From assembly GCA_024516035.1 (NCBI GenBank), contig CM044958.1:44670803-44734802 (forward strand): 64,000 nt of DNA. Reading direction: 5' to 3'. Source of the stretch: Bactericera cockerelli (lineage: Eukaryota > Arthropoda > Insecta > Hemiptera > Triozidae). A model generated the notes under the pieces. The model did not search any database and was not told the origin of the DNA. It saw nothing but the letters and a program-made list of their open reading frames with translations. Both the position numbers and the translations under genes were made by a program. Shown here piece after piece: positions 1 through 10,400 of the stretch (the stretch's first letter is position 1; the number at the start of each line of letters is the position of its first letter).

Positions 1-40
1 AAAATTTGGTTATTGTTGTTTGTGAGGGATACCTTCCGGT

Positions 41-205
41 GAGCTCGTGTTGACCCAGCACCTAAATGGGAAGTATTGTGTCACTTCTCGCCCATCAGAG
101 GGGAGGCATACTACGGGATGGGCAGGCTACAACACAGACCACAAGCGTCTACAGTAGCTCCTATTTCATGGCTACGAAATAAAAAAAGGCTGTAAAAAAC
201 TCATC
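41..205 (+). repeat. Interspersed repeat 'T' (CACTTCTCGCCCATC family)
   Basis: Matches near-identical sequence at 62750-62910, a copy at 8410-8700 interrupted by a MITE, the first 40 bp again at 20600-20645, and a reverse fragment near 30945-30990. The shared core runs from GACCCAGCACCTAAATGG through CACTTCTCGCCCATCAGAGG to the AAATAAAAAAGGCTGTG end. No coding capacity; probably a short non-autonomous element. Confidence 0.7.
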
Positions 206-224
206 TTTAATATAGAAACTAATA

Positions 225-470
225 AGACTGACGACCTGACTATAGACCATCACTCTCCTCAGCTGTAGCTATGCTGGCTGGAACAATAACAATAAGAACA
301 ATATGCTTGGTACATAATACCTACCTACCAAGTTCTCACGATGGTTGATCGCGTATAATAAATAATATGTGGTTCAGGACAAGCCAGCTTTGAAATAAAG
401 TAGGCTGGAGACCATCATCCCCCCCCCTAAGAAGTAGCTAAGCTGGCTATAAAAATAACACTCTATAATG
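225..470. repeat. Interspersed repeat sharing GATGGTTGATCGC with 9230-9400
   Basis: The block GATGGTTGATCGC...TATGTGGTTCAGGAC, then GCTGGAGACCATCA, is repeated at 9275-9360, where it ends in a CAA microsatellite. A SINE-like element of unknown head type. Confidence 0.55.
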
Positions 471-665
471 GAAGGTAACCACCAGGCGAGGTTAATGCTT
501 AAAGCATTTTCTACCACCTTACCCTCAGAGTCTTATTATTATATGGTCACAAACTCAAATAATGAGGAAAAATTCATGCACTGGGTGAGATTTGAACCCA
601 CGGATTCCTACGCTACCTGGATTACCAGACTAGCGCGTTAACCACTTAACTACCAATGCACATCA
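455..665 (-). mobile_element. tRNA-headed SINE, family 1
   Basis: Reverse-strand tRNA-like head at 579-662 (TGGTTAACGCGCTAGTCTGG, GGTTCAAATCTC), followed by a body with CCTCGCCTGGTGGTTACC and an ATT-rich tail. Other copies: 22622-22848, 54508-54725, 63487-63690 and a head fragment at 10207-10293. The head is too degenerate, and too often copied with the same body, to be a working tRNA gene. Confidence 0.8.
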
Positions 666-734
666 GAGTGCAGCTCAAAAGGAGATTAGGTAATTATTCT
701 CCCATGTTATCCTTCCAATATTTACATGTAAGTC

Positions 735-945
735 TGTCCCGGTAGCTCAGTGGTAAAGGCGGCACTCTGTGAATCCAAAGACTCCAGAGGTCGTGGGTTC
801 GAAACTCAGCTGGGACATGACAAATGTTATCCTCCCAATTGGGATTTTTACCACATAATAATATGTCTTGGGCTTACTGCTGGAATAATGGGACTTTAAT
901 AGTCCTAATCGGGCAGTTTAAATAAGGTGATATTATTATTTCGAG
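735..945 (+). mobile_element. tRNA-headed SINE, family 2
   Basis: tRNA-like head GTCCCGGTAGCTCAGTGG ... GGTCGTGGGTTCGAAAC (box A and box B recognisable), then a body ATGTCTTGGGCTTACTGCTG and an ATTATT tail. A reverse copy with the same body is at 8918-9137 and a diverged one at 58640-58770. Confidence 0.8.
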
Positions 946-1255
946 GTAGATACATTTTTTTTTTTGCTTCTAAGTTAATAGTGAGGAGACATTTCAGTCT
1001 ATCACACTAAAACTATAACTAACCTGGGCAACGCATTGACATGCGGCTAAAGTACTGACAATTTTGGCGATCAGACAATCACTGCCATCAGATTTCCTGA
1101 TCAAGTTTATTACACATGTCTTCTCACTTTGAGATGTGTAATAAAGCCATACGATAAATAAATATAACTAGTATGATAAAATTAATTTTTAAAAATTTCC
1201 GCACAAGATTATTATTATGAGAGTGAGAAAGCTTTCTGGCGCCACTGGAACTTAC

Positions 1256-1449
1256 ACGTCAGACTGGTGCGTGTAGAGTCTGTGGAACAGCGCCTCGGGC
1301 GCCATCCACTTGACCGGCAGGCGCCCGTCTGTGGTCTTCCTGTAGTAGTCCTGGCAGTGGATGTCCCGCGCCAGCCCGAAGTCTGCAATCTTCAGCACGT
1401 AGTTGTCGCTCACCAGAACGTTGCGGGCGGCCAGGTCCCGGTGAATACA
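1256..1449 (-). CDS. FGFR: FGFR exon 14 (catalytic loop, DFG, activation loop)
   Basis: Acceptor TCCTCCCCGCAG, donor GT|GTAAGT. Encodes [49 protein letters not shown] and [10 protein letters not shown] plus two bases of Val. HRD, DFG, the twin Tyr pair and the APE motif are all intact, so the kinase is predicted to be active. The remaining C-lobe exon(s) lie left of the window. Confidence 0.97.
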
Positions 1450-4400
1450 CTGCGGGGAGGAACGGTGTTTTGTTTTGTTTTTTTTTTTTCAAAATACTCA
1501 ATTCATAATATATTTTAAATTAATTTTACAAATAGAGTTTGCAATAAATTGATAAATAAGGAAGTTCTGAAATCAATAAATAATATAGGTACTAGTTACA
1601 GGTAAAAATTAAACCCTAATCTCTGCTGAACGAGTTCAAAAACCAAAGTACTAAGTTTGGTTCAAAAATCTGTTCAACACGAGCACAGATTTTTTCTGGT
1701 TTATTTTAACTCATCTGACAACCTTGCTTTTCATAACTAGGTCAGTGGGACAAATTTTAAATTTTAACTGTTTTACTGATAATAAACAACAACAAACATT
1801 GAGTTTAAAAAACAAACAACATAAAAAAGAGGATTCCTATTATTAACAGTTGAATGTTTTAAATTATGAATTTTTGTTTAAATAGTTACAATTAATAGTA
1901 CTTTCTATGTACATTGAAGTGCCTGTATTTCTTTGTTCTTGTATAAAAATGTTCTATTAAGTTTATTGGTGTGAAATCTATAAGCTAAACCTACTAATTT
2001 CTCAGTTTCTCATTGATGAATTTTATGATTTATTATGAACCTGCTTATGGGTAAGTTGGGTTTTGAATTACATATTTATTTTTACCCTTAGGTACCAAAA
2101 AGAGAAAAGAGTTGCCCTTTGCTTGATTGTTTGGGATCTGAAATATCATCATTCTGTTATGATGAAAGCTCTAATTTTCAGCATAGTTAGTATGAAAGTG
2201 TAGATGTTATCTAACTTCTGAGGGCTATCAACAATTAGAATATTCTTCAGGGATTGCTCTGTATTTTCAACAATATATTTTCTAATAAAGTGCCTTGTTT
2301 CTCTGTACATTGGACATCTAAAGAGGAGATGGTCTAAGGTTTCCCGTTCCAACATATTGCACACCGAACAAATCATTTCAGTGTCAATTATATATGACAT
2401 TTTGTTAGCATAAATTCTTATGCATTTATCTGCAGCTACTCTGAGCTGACTTACTACTCTAATTTTGCTGATGTGTGTATTCATGGCCAGGTAACCTGTT
2501 CCCTCTCCTCCTGCTATCTTCTTGTACATTTGGCTGTATGTTGATTCATTGATTCTTTCACTGTCTTCCTCTTTGATTTTAATTTTAAATTTTTCCATAA
2601 TTTCTTCTACATGTGATTTTACTTCATCTGCAGTGCCATTTTGGTATAAATTTTCATATCCTAAAGAATTTAATATTTCTCTTAGCTGAGCTGCCCAGTT
2701 GTGCTTAGTCTCTAATGGGTCTCTTTGTTCAAATTCTTTTAGTGACTTGAAACATATTTTAGGGTATCTGTATTCTTCCATATTGAGTATTTTAATCCAC
2801 CATTTCAACATTTTTTCTAGTATATCCATGGAAATCCTGTATGTTCCAGTTTCATGTCTTACCATGTAGTTAGGTGTATTTCGGGGCCAGTAAAACTGAT
2901 TTTTAAAATATTTAACTTGTGCTGTTTCTATCTCATCTGTGTACCGTGGTCCCCAAATCTCAGCTGCGTACAAGAGGACTGATTTGATCATAGATTTGTA
3001 AATTACCTTTTTAGCCTCCCAACAGTATACTTTAGATTTAATCCACATTGAGTTAACCACACAACTAGCTGCTAATGTCTTATTGATGGAGCGTTTTGCT
3101 TGTTCTCTGAAACACGCTTGAGGTGTAAAAACTACTCCCAGATATAAGTATTGACTGACAATTTCCAACTCCTCTTCTTGTAAATAGAATTTGAATTTTT
3201 TGCTAACTCTGCCAGCTTTTCTGAATATCATTATTTTTGATTTGTTAACATTCACGGTCATTTCTTTTTTTTCACAATATGAACCAAAAATATTCAAGGT
3301 TTTTTGCAATTTTTCTGGGGAGTCAGCTAATAAAACCAGATCATCTGCATACAGCAAAGTAGAGATTTTCTTATCATCATTTATTTTTACCCCCTGTATT
3401 CCATTCACACTAAGAAATTCCACTAAATCACTTAGGTACAAAATAAAAAGTAGAGGGCTAATTCCAAGGCCTTGCATTAAGCCTATTGACATTTTAATCT
3501 GATTAGTAAATCCATCCTGGGTTCTAATACTCATCTTTGCTTTATCATACAACTCCTTTATTAAGTATACAATGTGTGAGGATAGGCCGATTTGAAATAA
3601 ATGTCTCCAAAGCAGATTATGAGGCACCCGGTCAAACGCACATTTGAAGTCAACAAAACAGCAGAATATTTTGTTTTCTCTTTTTATATTTGTACATATT
3701 ATTGAATACAATGTGAATAGATTGTCATTACAGCCACGTCCTTTGCGGAACCCTGCTTGGCCTTCATCCAAGATATCTAATTTATCTGCCCAATCGTAAA
3801 CCCTGGATTGAATTATGTTCATGAAAATCTTACAAATGTTGTTTATTAATGCTATTCCTCTATAATTTTCTGTGTTTAGAGGATCACCTTTTTTATATAA
3901 CATGTGTAGCACTGCTGTTGTCCATTCTGTTGGTATATTTCTAGTGACAAATATTTTATTGTATAGCTTAAGCAAACAATCTTTACCTTCTATTGGTAAG
4001 TTTTTATAAAATTCACTAGGAATTTCATCCATCCCGGGTGCTTTATTTGTTTTAGATTGCATAAGTGCTAATTCCAACTCACCTTCAGATATATCTGTAT
4101 CCAAAATTAGGTTTCTACAATCAAGCATGTCTAGACTTATGGTTTCTTTAGGAGGGTAAGATTTTATCAAATGCTCTTCCCATTTAATTAGCTCTATATT
4201 ATTATTCCTGTCTCTTTTAGGTTTGAAGTTTTTTAATGTGTCCCAAAATCCTTTACTATCCTTTACTTTGGACAATTTTTCTTTTAAATCTCTGTTACTC
4301 TTTTCTTTTGCTTCACTTATTATTATTTTGTATTCTTGTCTTATTTTTAAATATTCTTTTGTGTTGATATCATCAAAATATTTTTTCTTACACAACCTTA

Positions 4401-7400
4401 GAGCCCTTCTAAGTTCTTTTTTCTTAAGCCAGCACTTACTGTCAAACCAGTGGTTTTTCTTTTTCTTTTTTGGTTTTTTATGTAAGAAGAGTCGCATATT
4501 ATTATTTTCAGCACCTTTTTCTACATAATTTTTGAACAAAATATTATTTTCTGTGATGCTCTGTTGTTCACTTATTGTTTTTTCTTGTTCTGAAATCATC
4601 TTTTTTATATCTTCTTGATATTTTTGTTTAACCCAGATGAGCCTACAATCCTTCTGGAAGGATTTGAAAACAGGCCTTTAGGAGGTCTATGAATTTCACC
4701 TGCAATCCTTCTAGAAGGATTTCAGGGAAATGGCCATATCTCGGAAACCAAAGACTTTTTTTTCATTAAACTTGAAATGCCCTTCAACAAACATGATATA
4801 CAACACTTTTAGCTAGTTTTTAAATAAAAAGTAGCCAAAAAAAACTCCGGTCTATCTGGGTTAAAGTCCTCTTTCCATCTCCATAGCAAGACTTCTTTGT
4901 TATTATCTTGTTTTGTTCTGTTGTTTTTTGTGCAATTAATATTACTTTCCTTATTAATTACTGTGGTCAATGCCAGAGGGAAGTGGTCTGCTTTAGTTGG
5001 CATATGTATTACTTCAAGATTTTCCACATTATTTATATTTAATAAATTAGTACAGAAGTAATCAATAGTACTTTTACCTTGTTTCCCTATAAATGTAAAA
5101 TTCCCTGGATAATCTCCTGGAGTTCTACCATTTAAGCAATATAAACCGTGCTGATCCAACATTTCACAAAGCATCCTACCCCTGCTGTTGACCGTACAGA
5201 CCGTATTTGTAAAATTAATTTTATACAAATAAAAATTCTATTCTATTCTATTCTATTCTATTCTATTCTATATATTTTAAATTAAATGGTATGTACAAAA
5301 ATAAACAATGAATTGTTAAAAGATAATGTAATGACTTGAAAAAGAAAAAGAGTTGCTGTGTTAGAAGAAGAAAATGGGGGGTAAAAAAATAAGTGGAAGG
5401 TTTGGGTGGAAAAGATTGCCAAGGGTTGGGTGGAAGAGATTGCCACAGGCAATAACCCCGCCCTTTAGGTAGGACATTTTCGGTTGGGTGGAAGAGCTCA
5501 CAGTGTGAGAATCCTGCCGTTAAAGTCTTTAAACAATTTATGCACTTTGTGTTTTAAATTTAATTTTGTAAAAGATACTGTTATATCTTTTCTTAGAAGC
5601 TTTTTATCATTAGCTTAGGAAAAGAACCTTTGTAAAAATCCAATATTGTTAATAAATAAATAAAATGTTAAAAAAAAAACATTAACTTCATTCTCTTTTT
5701 TGTTCTTGTTTCTTTGCTCAATCTATTTTTTTTTCTATAAAATTTCATTGTATTTCACTGTATATATTTTTATCTTCCCTAATAAAGCATACTATAATGT
5801 AATAATAATAACAATAATGAAAATAAAGATCTAAACCAGGTGGAAAGTTATATGTATATTACTCTCTTTTCATTCTCCTCTCTACCCTTCATCGGAAGAC
5901 ACCGGATTCCGTCCCTCGTGTTTTTTTTTTTATTCAATACATTATTTTATTTGATTTGTAAGTAGGTATTTGATGGAAAATAAATTAATTAAAAATATTG
6001 AATAAAGACTTTATGTATGTATAAGTATATGGGAGGGAGCATCTTCTTCTTTTATTCTGTCTTATCCTGCTCAAGCATGGTCGACGTTGTTCAACCTCAT
6101 GGTTGAGGTTGATTGGTTTTGGCACATTTTTTTACGGCTGGATGCCCTTCCTAACGCCAACGATTTATTTGATTTACGGCTGGATGCCCTTCCTAACGCC
6201 AACGATTCTATTTGATTTAATGTCCTGGATCAACCTCATGGTTGAGGTTGATTGGTTTTGGCACATTTTTTTACGGCTGGATGCCCTTCCTAACGCCAAC
6301 GATTTATTTGATTTACGGCTGGATGCCCTTCCTAACGCCAACGATTCTATTTGATTTAATGTCCTGGATTAGGACGGGGGTTTTACCCTCCATTCGCAGG
6401 GAATTGTACCAACTACCCACATTAACCTCACCCAGCCTGGGTAGGGCCGGAAATATTTAATCCCAAAAAACTATTCTAGGGTTTTTTTCGTTTTTAATAG
6501 GTTGTTTTTTTTTTCTTTTAATTTTTTCCTATTTTTTTTTCGGTGATTAGTCGGTTTGAACCTCCTAATCCTCCCTTACCTACGCCAGTGATTGAATACC
6601 AAACCATTTAAACATGGGTTATACCCTTATACCTAGGGTGACCACTGACCAGATTGGTCTGGAAGAAAAAATCTGGTCACCCTAGTTATACTCGTATATA
6701 TCATACCCGTCACTTTGTTTTTATAGCATACCTTTCTAGACTGCAGGTACTGCATGCCGTTGGCGACTTGATACGCGAACGATATCAGATCCTTCTCGGT
6801 GAGCACATTCCCGTTGGGGTAGGCAGAGCCGAGGGGCGACTCGTAGCCCGAGGAGGGGCGGTGCTTCCTGAGGAAGTCACGCAGGTTCCCGTGGGGGGCG
6901 AACTCCACTATCACGTAGAGAGGCCCGTCCTGGGTGCACACGGCGAGCAGGTTGATGATGTTGATGTGCTGGCCGATCATCTTCATCATCTCCATCTCGG
7001 ACACCAAGTCCATCATCTCGGCGTCGGAGTGACCCTCTGAAACGAACATAATCTTTTACTCTGTCTTATCCCGCTCAGGCAGGGTCGACGTTTTTCAACC
7101 TCATGGTTGAGGTTGATTGGTTTTGGCACATTTTTTTTTACGGCTGGATGCCCCTTCCTAACGCCAACGATTCTATTTGATTTAACGTCCTGGATTAGGA
7201 CAGGGGTTTTACCCTCCATTCGCTGGGAATCGTACCAGCTACCCACATTAACCTCACCCAGCCTGGGTAGGGCCGGAAATGCCAGCCTCACGTGTTTGGA
7301 TGGAACAGAATTTTCTTCGAAAAGTCTGCCCCAGCCGTGAGTTGAACTCGGGAACTCTGGACTACGGGCAGTAGTCACAACCATTACGCCACTGAAACGA

Positions 7401-10400
7401 ACATAATATATGTAATATATTCAACTTTCGGAAATATTTGGCCTACACTAATCATCAACCAGTCTTTTTTTATATCAATTTTATATTCATATGTATTTGT
7501 ATTTTTTTTCTTTTTTTTTCTCTCTCTCTTCCCCAATTGATTTTATTGTTCAATTGTTTTTTTTTTATGTAGGGACTTTGTAAAAATGGGTAGTTCCCGT
7601 AGAAACATTAAATAAATAAATAATAAATAAATACATGACCTATGTAAACATGATATAATTATGTAACACAATACTTCCCAAAAATGGGAAGTACACTGAG
7701 ATTTTTTTTATCGAGGACATCCTTGATAGCTAGTAAGTTATCCTTAAACGAGGATGAATCATCCTTGTTAGTTATCCTTAAGGATGAATATATATCTCCC
7801 TTGCTTTTATCCCATATTAGCTTATATTGCTTGTGGGGTCGGCATTGTTCAACCTCATGGTTGAGGTTGGTAGGGTGGAGCACGATTTTTTATGGCTGGA
7901 TGCCCTTCCTAACGCCAACGATTCTACTTGATTTAACGTCCTGGATTAGGACGGGGGTTTTACCCTCCATTCGCTGGGAATCGTACCAGCTACCCACATT
8001 AACCTCACCCAGCCTGGGTAGGGCCGGAAATGCCAGCCTCACGTGTTTGGATGGAACAGAATTTTCTTCGAAAAGTCTGCCCCAGCCGTGAGTTGAACTC
8101 GGGAACTCTGGACTACGGGCAGTAGTCACAACCATTACGCCACTGAAACGAACATAATATATGTAATATATTCAACTTTCGGAAATATTTGGCCTACACT
8201 AATCATCAACCAGTCTTTTTTATATCAATTTTATATTCATTTGTATTTGTATTTTTTTTTTTTTCTCTCTCTTCCCCAATTGATTTTATTGTTCAATTGT
8301 TTTTTTTTTATGTAGGGACTTTGTAAAAATGGGTAGTTCCCGTAGAAACATTAAATAAATAATAAATAAATACATGACCTATGTAAACATGATATAATTA
8401 TGAAACACAATACTTCCCAAAAATGGGAAGTACACTGAGAATTTTTTTATCGAGGACATCCTTGATAGCTAGTAAGTTATCCTTAAACGAAGATGAATCA
8501 TCCTTGTTAGCTAGTAAGTTATCCTTAAGGATGAATGTCCTCGATAATTTTTTTTCTCAGTGTATTGTGTCACTTCTCGCCCATCAGAGGGGAGGCATAC
8601 TACGGAATGGGCAGGCTGCAACACAGACCACAAGCGTCTGTGTTGCAGCCTGCATGTTTCATGGCTACGAGATAAAAAAGGCTGTGAAACAATCATCTTT
8701 GAAGAAAAAAAAATATATATACAGTATGAGTAGTGCTTTATTTAGACTGTCAGCGCAAGACGAGTAGTCCCATATTGCCAACAGTAGAATCTCGCTAACA
8801 CGAAATTCTAATACGTCGGAAATCCAATCAAAACCATCACACAATTCTAGAATAAATAATGCATAATTATTACTATTGGCATGCTTAACAAACTCAAACT
8901 CTTTAGATACCGAAAGAGCGACTCTATTATTAATAATAATATCGCCTTAATTATACTGCCCGATTAAGACTATTAAAGTCCCATTATTTCAGCAGTAAGC
9001 CCAAGACATATTGTTATGTGGTAAAAATCCCAAATGGGAGGATAACTTGTCATGTTCCGGATGGGTTTCGAACCCACGACCTCTGGAGTCTTTGGATTCA
9101 CAGAGTGCCGCCTTTACCACTGAGCTAACGGGACAGACAGTCGGGATTATGAGTACCCCCTAAACAATTTCCCACCGGCCGCTATAAGCAGAGAACAGAC
9201 TAGCCAACCCTTACAAGCCAGACTAGCTTGCAGTTTCCTAAGGGTTTAATGGCTTATAAAGAAAAGTCTATGTCCTCATGATGGTTGATCGCACATAGAA
9301 ATATGTGGTTTAGGACGAGCCAACTTTGAAATAAAATTGGCTGGAGACCATCACTCAACCCTCCAGCTGTAGCCAAGCTAGCTACAACAACAACAACATT
9401 AAAAACGTTCATCTCACCCTTCAGCATCTTGACCGCCACCGTGGTGATGATGCCCTGCTTGAGCACGCCGTTCGCCTCCGCCCGAATCACTTTCCCGAAG
9501 GCTCCCTCCCCCAGCGTCTGGCCCAGACTGAGCGACTGGCGCGGGAACTCCCAATGCACGTCCAGAGGCAGCTCGTACTCCGACATGCTCAGACTGTCTG
9601 ACGTCAGCTTGGAGGTGCTGATCTTCGTTTTGCACTTCTCGATTTTGACGATGGGCATTTTCTGAAAACAAAAATAGGAGCAAGTTTTTTTATTATATGA
9701 AAATCTGCACACTGCTTACCTACATGGAGAAAAAGAGGAAGTATGAAGATCTAAAGTTCAAACTGGCCCGAATCTACAACTTGAGCTCCGTATTAGTAAT
9801 ACCTATTGTGATAAGTTCCAACGTATATTGTGATAAATGTCTCAATATCGATTAATTTATGTACATATTGTTTTTAAAACCTATGTGTGTATGTATACCT
9901 CAAATAAATGAGTGAAATCTTTGAATAATAATAATTTGCCCGGTAAACGGGTGTTTATTAACGGAGCAAGTCCTATGTACAAAATGTCAATACAATTTGT
10001 ATGCTATAACAACAATAAAATAAAAATTAAAACAAATCTCAATAATCACAGCAATACTGGTGTCAAAAATAAATAAATACAAATGTCACATTAAATAACT
10101 TTAAAAATTAATATAAAATATAAAGTCAATTCAAATATGTCACCCTTGGAATTGGCTACTCGTAGCATTCTGTTCAGCATTTAGGTTTAACGTAAAGGTT
10201 TAAGCACTGGTAGTCAAGTAGTTAACGCGCTAGTCTGGTAATCCAGGTAGTGTTTGTAGGGATCCGTTCGTCCAAATCCCACCCAGTGCATGATTTTTTT
10301 TTTATGTGAGAACATTCTCATAATGCGAGTCAATCTTGCAATAACTCGCCCTAAGTAAGAACAGAAATCTAGCCAAGTAATAATAATAGTAAATCATTTG

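Larger units (their letters stand above)
2149..5228 (-). mobile_element. 5'-truncated non-LTR retrotransposon, interrupted by a MITE
   Basis: Reverse-strand remains of a LINE ORF2: the C-terminal half of the AP-endonuclease, then a full reverse transcriptase and a C-terminal Cys/His knuckle. The 5' part of the endonuclease is missing; the element stops near a TTCTA microsatellite (5233-5275). A 229-bp TTAA-flanked MITE (4632-4860) is the only visible break in an otherwise open frame, so the LINE is fairly young. Clade not assigned. It lies in an FGFR intron in the same orientation as the gene. Confidence 0.9.
7149..8562. repeat. Tandem segmental duplication, about 650-bp unit, offset 751 bp
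   Basis: About 7149-7790 and about 7897-8555 are nearly identical: SINE core and head, the 16-bp acceptor repeat, flanking intron (ATATTCAACTTTCGGAAAT), a T-rich run and part of a CACTGAG foldback MITE. The left boundary falls inside the family 4 SINE and the SINE tails differ, as expected from unequal exchange between two SINE copies. Confidence 0.8.

Noticed and set aside
735..816. tRNA genes (also 579-662, 9057-9136, 53815-53892, 58433-58505, 51868-51945)
   Set aside because: Heads have box A/B but poor acceptor or anticodon stems and are repeated with the same non-tRNA bodies, so they are SINE heads.
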